From Bradyrhizobium sp. CCBAU 51627 (GTDB taxonomy: Bacteria; Pseudomonadota; Alphaproteobacteria; Rhizobiales; Xanthobacteraceae), in contig NZ_LBJG01000005.1 in assembly GCF_028128765.1 (NCBI RefSeq), positions 434,001 through 498,000 on the forward strand: DNA of 64,000 bases, given 5' to 3'. Within the stretch, counting starts at the first letter, position 1. Every line of letters begins with the position of its first letter. The notes below the pieces were generated by a model that made no database searches, was not told the DNA's origin, and saw only the letters and a program-made list of their open reading frames with translations. The position numbers and the translations under genes were made by a program. Below are positions 35,618 through 43,323 of this stretch, in pieces.

Positions 35618-36652
35618 ATGACCAAGTATAAGCTCGAGTACATCTGGCTCGACGGATATACGCCGACTCCGAACTTGCGCGGCAAAACTCAGATCAAGGA
35701 ATTCGCGTCGTTCCCGACGCTCGAGCAGCTTCCGCTTTGGGGCTTCGACGGCTCCTCCACGCAGCAGGCCGAGGGCCACAGCTCCGATTGTGTCCTGAAG
35801 CCGGTTGCCGTCTTCCCGGACGGTGCCCGCACCAACGGCGTGCTCGTGATGTGCGAAGTCATGATGCCCGATGGCAAGACCCCGCATCCGTCGAACAAGC
35901 GCGCCACCATCCTCGACGACGCCGGCGCCTGGTTCGGCTTCGAGCAGGAATACTTCTTCTACAAGGACGGCCGTCCGCTCGGCTTCCCCGAGTACGGTTA
36001 TCCCGCACCGCAGGGCCCGTACTACACCGGCGTCGGCTACAAGTTCGTGGGCGACGTCGCCCGCAAGATCGTTGAAGAGCATCTTGACCTGTGCCTCGCT
36101 GCCGGCATCAACCATGAAGGCATCAACGCGGAAGTCGCGAAGGGCCAGTGGGAATTCCAGATCTTCGGCAAGGGCTCCAAGACTGCTGCCGATCAGATGT
36201 GGATGGCCCGCTACCTGATGCTGCGCCTTACCGAAAAGTACGGCATCGACATCGAGTTCCACTGCAAGCCGCTCGGCGACACCGACTGGAACGGCTCGGG
36301 CATGCACGCCAACTTCTCCACCGAGTATATGCGTACCGTGGGCGGCAAGGAGTATTTCGAGGCGCTGATGGCCGCCTTCGACAAGAACCTGATGGACCAC
36401 ATCGCTGTCTACGGCCCGGACAATGACAAGCGTCTGACCGGCAAGCACGAGACTGCGCCGTGGAACAAGTTCAGCTACGGCGTGGCTGATCGTGGTGCGT
36501 CGATCCGCGTTCCGCACTCCTTCGTCAACAACGGCTACAAGGGCTATCTGGAAGACCGCCGTCCGAACTCGCAGGGCGACCCATACCAGATCGCTTCGCA
36601 GATCCTGAAGACGATCGCGTCCGTGCCGACCGACAAGAAGGCCGCGGCCTAA
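35618..36652 (+). CDS. glnII: Glutamine synthetase type II (eukaryote-like)
   Basis: ATP-dependent ammonia assimilation enzyme of 344 residues, the short GSII class rather than the 470-residue GlnA. Landmarks are YKLEYIWLDGYTPTPNLRGKT, WGFDGSSTQQA, FGFEQEYFFYKDGRPLGFP, GINAEVAKGQWEFQIF (GSII signature) and HCKPLGDTDWNGSGMHANFS. The ATG at 35618 has GAGAGG 4-10 bases upstream. Preceded by a sigma-54 promoter and followed by two hairpins, so it is a single-gene unit. GSII is typical of rhizobia and some actinobacteria. Confidence 0.97.
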   Translation: MTKYKLEYIWLDGYTPTPNLRGKTQIKEFASFPTLEQLPLWGFDGSSTQQAEGHSSDCVLKPVAVFPDGARTNGVLVMCEVMMPDGKTPHPSNKRATILDDAGAWFGFEQEYFFYKDGRPLGFPEYGYPAPQGPYYTGVGYKFVGDVARKIVEEHLDLCLAAGINHEGINAEVAKGQWEFQIFGKGSKTAADQMWMARYLMLRLTEKYGIDIEFHCKPLGDTDWNGSGMHANFSTEYMRTVGGKEYFEALMAAFDKNLMDHIAVYGPDNDKRLTGKHETAPWNKFSYGVADRGASIRVPHSFVNNGYKGYLEDRRPNSQGDPYQIASQILKTIASVPTDKKAAA

Positions 36653-36663
36653 GATCCTCCCGG

Positions 36664-36731
36664 CCCGGGCTGGGGCTGGCCCGGGTTGGCTTTCAAATCC
36701 GCCGGAGCTGCAAGGCTCCGGCGGATTTTTT
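36664..36731 (+). terminator. glnII terminator region, two hairpins
   Basis: CCCGGGC-N8-GCCCGGG (36664-36685) is followed by a 14-bp stem AAATCCGCCGGAGC-TGCAAG-GCTCCGGCGGATTT with a run of T to 36731. The second is a strong intrinsic terminator. Confidence 0.93.
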
Positions 36732-36810
36732 GCATCGGCCTGACGCCTGTCCTTCCCGGTCGAAATCGGGATAGAGTACCCACAGGATGCGCGCGGGCCG
36801 GGGACGGCTG

Positions 36811-37512
36811 GTGTTTGAAGGCTTCTACAAGGTGCGATTTCAACTCGGCGACGCCGTCGGCCGAAGCGTGATGCATGCCGGCAATGGCAAGATGCTCGGC
36901 GGCAATTCGGCGTTCGCCCATATCGGCACCTACGCCAAGACCGCCGACGGCGTCGACATCGTCATCAAGACCGTCCGCCACAACGCCGATCCGAACTACC
37001 GCGCCATGGCAGGTACCGACGATGCGACCTTGATCGCGAAGGGTTTTGCCGACGGCGATCTCTACCGCTTCAAGGGCGAACTGAAAGAGCTGCCGGGGGT
37101 CCCGTTCCGGTCGGTGATGACGCCGATCATGGAGGACGAGGTGCCGATCCCCGGCGGCGTCGGGGAAGACGGCATCATTGACGGCCTTTACTCGCTCCGC
37201 CTGCGCATGCTCGACGGCGTCGATGGCGGGCTGACCGGCGTGATGCTGCTCAAGGAAGGCCGCATCCTCGGGGGCGATGCCTCGTTCTACTATCTCGGCA
37301 GCTACACCGCCGCGAACGGTCGCTGGAAGGGACAGATCCTCAATCAGGAGCACACGCCCGCCAAGGACGATCCGATCTTCGGCGGCCACCAGGTCGGCAT
37401 CGGCTTCTCCGGCAGCTATGATGGCGAACGGGCCGTGCTGGAAGCAACGGCGCTTTCTGGCAAACGCAGCCTGCGGCTGACCGCCACGCTCCAGCTGATG
37501 CATCGCGCCTGA
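36811..37512 (+). CDS. Tandem GrlR-like two-domain protein
   Basis: Cytosolic protein of about 233 residues made of two GrlR-like barrels. Domain 1 (about 1-105) has FEGFYKVRFQLGD, GKMLGGNSAFAHIGTY and a longer middle part. Domain 2 (about 125-233) has DGLYSLRLRMLDGVDGGLTG, GRILGGDASFYYLGSY and VGIGFSGSYDGE and closely matches the single-domain protein at 32581. I prefer the GTG at 36811 since it aligns with that protein's start; an ATG at 36787 is in frame. It lies 19 bases before the ModA-like gene. Function unknown. Confidence 0.7.
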   Translation: MFEGFYKVRFQLGDAVGRSVMHAGNGKMLGGNSAFAHIGTYAKTADGVDIVIKTVRHNADPNYRAMAGTDDATLIAKGFADGDLYRFKGELKELPGVPFRSVMTPIMEDEVPIPGGVGEDGIIDGLYSLRLRMLDGVDGGLTGVMLLKEGRILGGDASFYYLGSYTAANGRWKGQILNQEHTPAKDDPIFGGHQVGIGFSGSYDGERAVLEATALSGKRSLRLTATLQLMHRA

Positions 37513-37531
37513 TCGCGACGGGAAATCGCCC

Positions 37532-38215
37532 ATGGAAAAAATTCGCATGCTCTCGACGCTCGGCCTGATGGGCGCGATGCGCAGCCTCGCCGCCGCCTTC
37601 GAGGCTGCAACGGGCATTCGCGTCGATGCGGAGTTCGCCCCGACCCTGGCACTGCTCAAGCGCTTGCGTGCGGGCGAAGCCGCCGATCTCGTGATCCTCA
37701 CGCGCGAGGGGCTCGACGAAATGATCGGCGAGGGCCGCGTGATCGCAGACACCGCGGCAGACCTCGCGCGCTCCTATGTTGGCCTTGCGGTGCGGGCAGG
37801 GCAGCCGCATCCAGATATCGCAACCGAGGCCGCGCTGCGCCAAGCGTTGCTCGCGGCGCGATCCGTTGCCTATTCGCGGCTCGGTGCGAGCGGGGTGTAC
37901 TTCGCCCAGCTGATCGTGCGGATGGGCATCGCGGCCGAGATCAATCCCAAGGCCACCATCGTCGAGCAGGGGTTTACCGCAGAGCGGCTCGTCAGCGGCG
38001 AGGCCGACCTCGCTGTGCAGCAGATCAGCGAGCTGAAGCAGGTTGGCGGCACCGAGGTGATCGGCCCAGTGCCGCGCGACTTGCAGACCCCGGCGGTGTT
38101 CTCCGCCGGCCGCATGGTGAACGCGAAGCAGGCCGAAGCTGCCGACCGGCTGCTGCGCTATCTGGCATCTCCGGAAGTCGTGCCGGTGCTGCGGCAGTCG
38201 GGACTCGAGCCTTGA
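37532..38215 (+). CDS. ModA-like substrate-binding-domain protein lacking a signal peptide
   Basis: Protein of 227 residues with the fold pattern of periplasmic molybdate-binding proteins: STLGLMGAMRSLAAAFEAATGI, ADLVILTREGLDEMIGEGRV, YSRLGASGVYF and LVSGEADLAVQQISELKQVGG. The N-terminus (MEKIRMLSTLGLMGAM) goes straight into the first strand, so no export signal is visible and the protein should stay in the cytosol. No ABC partner genes adjoin it. A cytosolic ligand sensor is possible. Probably co-transcribed with the tandem GrlR gene. Confidence 0.8.
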   Translation: MEKIRMLSTLGLMGAMRSLAAAFEAATGIRVDAEFAPTLALLKRLRAGEAADLVILTREGLDEMIGEGRVIADTAADLARSYVGLAVRAGQPHPDIATEAALRQALLAARSVAYSRLGASGVYFAQLIVRMGIAAEINPKATIVEQGFTAERLVSGEADLAVQQISELKQVGGTEVIGPVPRDLQTPAVFSAGRMVNAKQAEAADRLLRYLASPEVVPVLRQSGLEP

Positions 38216-38241
38216 AATCGCCGGGACGCGGACGCAACGTG

Positions 38242-39063
38242 ATGTTCATGCGGACTTACCTCTGTGCCATTTTCCTCGCACTCACCTCGCCTGTTGCAGC
38301 GCATGCGCAATCGGCCGACCTCGTGCTGTGCGTCGCCGCCGATCCAAGCGATCCGGACAAGCCGGCCGACGTGAAGGGCGTGCCTGAGATCGCAGCCGCT
38401 GATATCGCAACCGCGATCAAGTTCTGCAGGCCGGCGGCGGCCTCGTCGCGGCGGGCGATGTTCGCGCTCGGACGAGCCTATGCGGCCAACCGGCAGACGG
38501 CGGAAGCGATCGCCGCCTGGCGCAAGGCGGCCGACAAGGGCTCCAGTGCGGCGATGGTCGAGCTCGGCGTCGCCTACGGCACCGGCTCGGGCGGCGCCAG
38601 GGACGAAGCCCGGGCGCGCAAATTATTCGAGAAGGCGGCGCAGGCGGGCAATCCCCGTGCGGTCGCCAACCTCGCCGCTCTTGGCAGCGCCGGCGGCGGC
38701 GCGCCGGCCCGTCCTGCGCAGGCGCGCATGCTGCTCGGCAAGGCCGCGGAAACCAATGCGGAGGCGCAGTACCAGCTCGGCCTGATGCTTTCCAACGGCA
38801 GCGGTGGCGAGAAAGACGACATCGCAGCGCGCGCGCTGTTCGAGAAGGCAGCGGCGCAAAACCATCCGGGCGCGCTGGAGCGAATGGGCGCCTTTGCCCA
38901 GGAAGGCCGCGGCGGCCCGAAGGACAAGGACGCCGCCAAGGCCTATTACGAGCGCGCCGCCGCGCTCGGCGACGAGGACGCCAAGAAGGCACTGGAGCGG
39001 CTGCGCTGCCCCTACGCGATCAAGGACAAGCAGGGCAAGCTCGTCACCACGCTGTGCTTCTAG
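38242..39063 (+). CDS. Secreted Sel1-repeat protein
   Basis: Exported helical-repeat protein of about 273 residues with a signal peptide at about 1-23 (LCAIFLALTSPVAAHAQ). At least four Sel1/TPR-like repeats follow between about 70 and 260, e.g. AMVELGVAYGTGSGGARDE, AEAQYQLGLMLSNGSGGEKD and PGALERMGAFAQEGRGGPKD. Cysteines flank the repeats. Start is ATG 38242 or 38248; the frame is open to a TTG at 38212. Such proteins are scaffolds for protein contacts; partner unknown. Confidence 0.82.
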   Translation: MFMRTYLCAIFLALTSPVAAHAQSADLVLCVAADPSDPDKPADVKGVPEIAAADIATAIKFCRPAAASSRRAMFALGRAYAANRQTAEAIAAWRKAADKGSSAAMVELGVAYGTGSGGARDEARARKLFEKAAQAGNPRAVANLAALGSAGGGAPARPAQARMLLGKAAETNAEAQYQLGLMLSNGSGGEKDDIAARALFEKAAAQNHPGALERMGAFAQEGRGGPKDKDAAKAYYERAAALGDEDAKKALERLRCPYAIKDKQGKLVTTLCF

Positions 39064-39130
39064 TCTAGCGGGGCTGCGACGCCGGTCTTGATCGAGCGCA
39101 AGGTGGCCCGGCCGGACGGGCCTAGATTGC

Positions 39131-39150
39131 GTCTCCATTGGAATGGAGAC
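39131..39150. promoter_or_regulatory. Palindrome covering the cytochrome gene's ribosome site
   Basis: Perfect palindrome GTCTCCATT-GG-AATGGAGAC, 5 bases before the ATG at 39156. It includes the GGAG ribosome site. It could be an operator or a small RNA hairpin hiding the ribosome site. Confidence 0.45.
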
Positions 39151-39155
39151 GTGCG

Positions 39156-39638
39156 ATGAAACTGCGGCATTGGATATTCGTGTTGGCCGGCCTGGGAGCG
39201 GCCACGACAGTGGCGGCGCAGGATCTCAAATCACCCTCGGCGGACCAATACGTGCCGCGGCTCGGCGACATCATGAGCGCCGCGCAGACGCACCATCAGA
39301 AGCTCTCTCTGGCCGGCAAGGCACAGAACTGGGACCTTGCCGCCTACGAGCTGCGCCAGCTCAAGGCGAGCCTGGTCGAAGCCGCCTTGCTCTATTCCGG
39401 CATTCCCATCAGCAACGTCACGACGCTGGAGCCGTCGCTGCAGGCGACGTCGGACGCGATCGCAACGAAGGACGGCCGCAAATTCTCAAAAGCCGTGGGT
39501 GATCTGACCGAGGGCTGCAATTCATGCCACCGCTCGATGGGACGCAGCTTCGTCGTCATGAAGGTTCCCTCTGATCCGCAGCCTTTCGCCAACCAGCAGT
39601 TCGCGCCGCAGGCCAAAGCCTTGACCGACAAGCCGTGA
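39156..39638 (+). CDS. Periplasmic c-type cytochrome, monohaem
   Basis: Protein of 160 residues with a signal peptide at about 1-22 (WIFVLAGLGAATTVAAQ). One haem-binding site, CNSCH, near residue 127 in LTEGCNSCHRSMGR. The helical N-terminal part before a single C-terminal CxxCH resembles class II cytochromes (c' type) and cytochrome c556, where the haem motif is near the C-terminus. Redox partner unknown. It is about 90 bases after the Sel1 gene. A perfect palindrome overlaps its ribosome site. Confidence 0.82.
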   Translation: MKLRHWIFVLAGLGAATTVAAQDLKSPSADQYVPRLGDIMSAAQTHHQKLSLAGKAQNWDLAAYELRQLKASLVEAALLYSGIPISNVTTLEPSLQATSDAIATKDGRKFSKAVGDLTEGCNSCHRSMGRSFVVMKVPSDPQPFANQQFAPQAKALTDKP

Positions 39639-39695
39639 CGGAACGCTCCGCGCACGAAGCGGGTTGACCTGCAAAACCCGACAGGAGGCGCAACC

Positions 39696-39845
39696 ATGAT
39701 CCGCAAGCTCGCATCCGGCGAATACCGGCTCTATTCGCGCAAGGTGAATCCCAAGACCGGCAAGCGCCGCAATCTCGGCACATTCAAGAGCCGCGCGGCG
39801 GCCGAGAAGCACGAGCGCGAGGTGCAGTATTTCAAGCGGCACTGA
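39696..39845 (+). CDS. Short basic protein, 49 residues
   Basis: Reads MIRKLASGEYRLYSRK..., rich in Lys and Arg (about a third of residues), with LGTFKSRAAAEKHERE in the second half. AGGAGG lies 7 bases before the ATG, an unusually good ribosome site. The LxS-GEYRLYSRK-GK-RRNLGTF pattern looks like a three-stranded sheet plus helix, as in the DNA-binding arm of integrases (AP2-like). A nucleic-acid-binding role is inference only. Confidence 0.7.
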   Translation: MIRKLASGEYRLYSRKVNPKTGKRRNLGTFKSRAAAEKHEREVQYFKRH

Positions 39846-39876
39846 TGCGTGACGCATGTCGGCCAAGCCAAATGCC

Positions 39877-39997
39877 GAAAACAACCCCATGCACAGTAGC
39901 CAAGTGGTTGAAATTCAAGGCGGCAAGGGCTCTGATGCCGTCGTTGCGGATTTTACGAAGAGAATTTGACTCGTCGGGCAAAACAGGAGCATGATGG
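39877..39997 (+). repeat. Two-box dispersed repeat, copy 2
   Basis: Box 1 at 39877-39903 is identical over 27 bases to 1369-1395. Box 2 at 39966-39992 (TTGACTCGTCGGGCAAAACA...) has two changes against 1436-1462. Spacer 62 bases. It lies between the convergent 49-residue gene and the octahaem cytochrome gene. Confidence 0.8.
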
Positions 39998-40046
39998 CAC
40001 TGTGGTGGGGATCGGGTCGTGCCACTTCATGAGCCCCTAATCGCCG

Positions 40047-42452
40047 CTACTGCCGGAGCTGCTTTATCAGGGCATCGATTTCGCGATTGCCGGGCATCAA
40101 GCGCGAAAGTCGTTCGGCATAGCCCAACGCGGCTGCGGCATCTCCCTTGTCCCGACTCAGGGTGATGGCTGCAGAAAGCGCGTCTCGGTCATTAGGATGC
40201 ATTTCCAAGCTGTTCCTCAGAACCGCAAGTGCTTCGTCGCGTTGGCCGGCCGAATGCAGTCCGATGGCATATACGTATGCGTAGCGCGCCTGACTGGGGT
40301 CGAGGGAGGCCGCCTGGCCGAATTCCTGGAGTGCCGCCTCATTGCGTTTCTCGCGAACGAGGGTCAGGCCGAGCGCGTAATGAAGCGAAGCGTCGTTCGC
40401 TGCTCCGGCAAGAGCCTCCCGCAAGACCCGCTCGCCATCGCTGTCGCGTCCGAACTGCCGATATAGATCGGACAGATTGATGGCGGCCGCCGCAAACGAG
40501 GGGGCAAGCTGGAGGGCCGCCCGGTATTCGGCCTCCGCCGCGGTGGCATTGGCCTGTCGCGCAAGGAAGCTGCCGAGTGCGGTATGCGCGTCGGGCCGAT
40601 CGGCGTTCAGCTGCTGCACCGCCACGAATTCGGCGGCGGCCTGCTCGAACCTGTCGCGATCGACGGCACCCCGTTGAGATAAGGGTACGGCCGCAAGAAG
40701 CTCGGCGGCGCGAATTCGGACACCTCGTAGCGGATCGCTCAATTGTGAGGAGGCAAGCGCCCAGAGTTGTTCGGTTGGTACCCCTTCCAGTCCGTCGAGC
40801 GCTCCCAGCCTGACGAGCGGATCGGGATCTGAGAGCGCGCGGCGGATCAGATTGAGATCGGGAGCGGGCAATTCAGCGAGCGCACTGGCGCGGACGAGGC
40901 CGGGGATATCGCCTGACGCGGCGACGGCGGCCAACAGGGTTTGCGTGTCGACGGCCTCGTTCCAGGCGGCATGAAAAGCACGGGCATAGGTCTGATAGCC
41001 ATGCCGCTCCGGTCCGAACCACGTCTCGACCTGGCGGGCCGCCCAAGCTGCGGGCTTGTCGCGATGGCAGTCGTTGCATGCATTCGGTGCGCCTGTTTCC
41101 ACGGAGAGATCGGGACGAGGGATGCGGAAACCATGGTCGTGACGCCGGTCGACCACCATGTAGCGGCGTTCGGGCATGTGGCAGGATACACAGGCCGGTG
41201 GTGGGGGTACACCCGCGTGGTGGCGGTGCGCATCGGCTTCATACTTGGCGGGCGTATGGCACTGCGCGCAGACGCCGTCGCCGGGCGCCTTCAGGTTGGC
41301 GCTGTGCGGATCGTGACAGTCGCTGCAGGTCACGCCCATCGCGAACATCTTGCTCTGCTTGAACGGAGCGTAGTTGTAAATCTCTTCGTCGTCCCGCATC
41401 TGGCCATCGGCATGAAAGAGCTGTCGATCGAGCAGGGACACGCGATGGGTCTCCGAGAGCGGCCGTCCCGGCGTCCAGTCTTCCGAAAGCTGGCCGCGGC
41501 GGGCATGGCAGCGCCCGCAGGTCTCGACCTCCTTGCGCAGGCTTGCGGGAGGCGCGCTGCGCTTCGGCATCAACGTGCCGGCCTCGCTTGACCACGTGAT
41601 GCCCGATCGTTCATCGAATCTGACGAGCAAACCATTGTCGGGACCGCGCGAGGAGGGCTTCCGATGTGCCCAGGCAAGATGGCGCGAACCTTGTCCGTGA
41701 CACCCCTCGCAGCCGACGCTGATCTCCGCAAAGGTCGTCGCGAAGTGGTTGTTGATGGCATCGTAGTTCTTGTACACGCCGGTCGAATGACACTCGGCGC
41801 ACATGAAATTCCAGTTTTGATTCAGCTTGGTCCAGTGCAAAGGATCGCTGTTAGTGATGACTGCATCGGGATAAAGGTGGAACCAGCGCTGGCCGCCCCG
41901 GTCTTTTGGTCGCGTGTCCCACGCCATTGAGAGTGCTTGAACACGTCCGTCCGGAAATTCGATCAGGTATTGCTGCAGCGGCTCGACGCCAAACGTGTAT
42001 TTGACCTCGAAAACGGCAAGCTTGCCGTCGGGTCCGTCGGTCTCGACCAGGTATTTGTTGTCTCTTCGGAAGAAGCGCGAACGCGTACCGGCATAGTCGA
42101 ACGTCGCATCATTGAAATCGCCGCGCACGGACTGCTCGGTGGCATGATCCATTGCATGGCGATGCTGCGACGTTTGCCACATCCTCGTCTCGGCTTGATG
42201 GCAGCCGGCGCAGGATTCGCTCCCGACGAAGCCCAAGTCGACGGGCATGGTGGGTCGCACCGGGTCTTTTGTCGCCTCGAACCAGAGGAGCCCAATTGCG
42301 ATCGCGGCAACAAACACAGCCGCGCCGATGGCCAGGCGCGCCATGACGCTATTTGAGGCGGGTCGTGACGGTGGCGCGGACTGCACCACTTCGGTCGCTC
42401 GCGCCTCATGGACCTTGTTACGCTTGCTGTTCTTTCGCGAGCCTCTTGACAT
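40047..42452 (-). CDS. Membrane-anchored octahaem cytochrome c with HEAT and TPR repeats
   Basis: Electron-transfer protein of 801 residues. One membrane helix at about 38-57 anchors it; the rest faces the periplasm. Eight CxxCH haem sites are visible in order: CAGCH (81-85), CAECH, CEGCH, CGRCH, CSDCH, CAQCH, CVSCH and CNDCH, all in the first about 480 residues. A HEAT-like segment follows (SDPDPLVRLGALDGL), then about four TPRs to the C-terminus (ADAHTALGSFLARQ-type units; LHYALGLTLVREKRNEAALQEF). Resembles octahaem nitrite reductase/hydroxylamine oxidoreductase relatives fused to TPR, but no catalytic lysine motif (CxxCK) is seen. Last gene of the arylsulfatase run; 33 bases after the DUF2721 gene. 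Confidence 0.9.
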   Translation of the reverse strand: MSRGSRKNSKRNKVHEARATEVVQSAPPSRPASNSVMARLAIGAAVFVAAIAIGLLWFEATKDPVRPTMPVDLGFVGSESCAGCHQAETRMWQTSQHRHAMDHATEQSVRGDFNDATFDYAGTRSRFFRRDNKYLVETDGPDGKLAVFEVKYTFGVEPLQQYLIEFPDGRVQALSMAWDTRPKDRGGQRWFHLYPDAVITNSDPLHWTKLNQNWNFMCAECHSTGVYKNYDAINNHFATTFAEISVGCEGCHGQGSRHLAWAHRKPSSRGPDNGLLVRFDERSGITWSSEAGTLMPKRSAPPASLRKEVETCGRCHARRGQLSEDWTPGRPLSETHRVSLLDRQLFHADGQMRDDEEIYNYAPFKQSKMFAMGVTCSDCHDPHSANLKAPGDGVCAQCHTPAKYEADAHRHHAGVPPPPACVSCHMPERRYMVVDRRHDHGFRIPRPDLSVETGAPNACNDCHRDKPAAWAARQVETWFGPERHGYQTYARAFHAAWNEAVDTQTLLAAVAASGDIPGLVRASALAELPAPDLNLIRRALSDPDPLVRLGALDGLEGVPTEQLWALASSQLSDPLRGVRIRAAELLAAVPLSQRGAVDRDRFEQAAAEFVAVQQLNADRPDAHTALGSFLARQANATAAEAEYRAALQLAPSFAAAAINLSDLYRQFGRDSDGERVLREALAGAANDASLHYALGLTLVREKRNEAALQEFGQAASLDPSQARYAYVYAIGLHSAGQRDEALAVLRNSLEMHPNDRDALSAAITLSRDKGDAAAALGYAERLSRLMPGNREIDALIKQLRQ

Positions 42453-42485
42453 CCGCTCACCGGTTCAGCCGCTCCGCCGCTAGGC

Positions 42486-42938
42486 TTATACGTGAAGGTC
42501 GTTGTCGTGAAGCGCGATTCTGGTTTCGCGCGCCAGATCGACGAGGGCGGCGCTGAACATCAGCATGGCCGCCATGAACAGGATCGCCACGCCGTATTCG
42601 TGTGCGACCTGCAGGAGTGCGCTGACGAATGCAACGATAATAATGAGGGCGGTCAGGATCGCCGCAACCACGGAACAGAACAACGATCTGTTGAGAAGCC
42701 TCGCCCTTGTCCGGAGTCGCGGTAGATCGGATTTCAGGAATGCCCTTGCCGAGTCGTTTGCGGGAATGCCATGAACGAATTGGGATCGGTCAATCACTCG
42801 GTTGATCCTGGAGATCAAGACGGAGATGAAAGCGGCGACCGCGCCGAGCAGGAATGCGGGCGCGGCAACATTGGCTATGATGCGGCTAAGTTGGTCGATC
42901 GAGGGTGTGATGGGAATCAGATCCGTGGCGCTCTGCAT
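42486..42938 (-). CDS. DUF2721-family membrane protein
   Basis: Inner-membrane protein of 150 residues with three hydrophobic helices at about 25-45, 85-107 and 113-132. Landmarks are SRIIANVAAPAFLLGAVAAF, ISRINRVIDR and LLNRSLFCSVVAAILTALIII, typical of DUF2721. Function unknown. It lies between a small secreted protein gene and the octahaem cytochrome gene on the same strand; together with arylsulfatase they look like one transcript. Confidence 0.85.
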   Translation of the reverse strand: MQSATDLIPITPSIDQLSRIIANVAAPAFLLGAVAAFISVLISRINRVIDRSQFVHGIPANDSARAFLKSDLPRLRTRARLLNRSLFCSVVAAILTALIIIVAFVSALLQVAHEYGVAILFMAAMLMFSAALVDLARETRIALHDNDLHV

Positions 42939-42968
42939 GTCACCGCCAATTGGAGTCGTCGCGCATCC

Positions 42969-43247
42969 TCACCGCAGTGGTTCAATCTTGGCGGCCATGT
43001 CTGGCGCGCGGCTCACCCGGTAGTTTGCATTGCTGCATTTGAGCACCCAAACCGCATGGTCCGGCCTGGAGCGCTTCGTGTCTTGCGTTGCACCGAGCGC
43101 CTTGTCGCACACAAACCCCTGCGAGCGGATCTGTGCGGCGAGCACTGCTTGCACCGTCTCTGCCGCATCCTGCGCAAAAGCGCTGCCGGAAGCCAGAGCG
43201 GCAATCGGTGCAAGCACCGAAAAGAGAATGGATACAACGTACTTCAT
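42969..43247 (-). CDS. Small secreted protein, unknown function
   Basis: A 92-residue protein with a signal peptide at about 1-25 (LFSVLAPIAALASGSAFAQ). The mature part has two cysteines (FVCDKALGA, VLKCSNANYRV), likely a disulfide. ATG at 43247-43245 with GAGAACC upstream. It lies 77 bases downstream of the arylsulfatase stop on the same strand. No family recognised. Confidence 0.72.
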   Translation of the reverse strand: MKYVVSILFSVLAPIAALASGSAFAQDAAETVQAVLAAQIRSQGFVCDKALGATQDTKRSRPDHAVWVLKCSNANYRVSRAPDMAAKIEPLR

Positions 43248-43282
43248 GAGGGTTCTCCGATCGCGACATCATGTATGCGACC

Positions 43283-43308
43283 GCCGGAAAGCCGATTGGC
43301 TTCCCGGC
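43283..43308. other. Intercistronic hairpin in the arylsulfatase run
   Basis: GCCGGAAAGCC-GATT-GGCTTCCCGGC, 11-bp stem with one mismatch, between the arylsulfatase stop and the next gene. No T-run follows, so it is more like an mRNA-stability or processing structure than a terminator. Confidence 0.5.
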
Positions 43309-43323
43309 GAGCCTGCGTCGGGA

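Noticed and set aside
39918..39928. TTGAAATTCAA as a fifth FNR/FixK box near 39910
   Set aside because: The spacing is N3, not N6, and it lies between two convergent gene ends rather than upstream of a start.
40047..42452. Octahaem protein as a nitrite or hydroxylamine-converting enzyme
   Set aside because: No CxxCK or other special catalytic haem motif seen; eight ordinary CxxCH sites and a TPR tail fit an electron-transfer role better.
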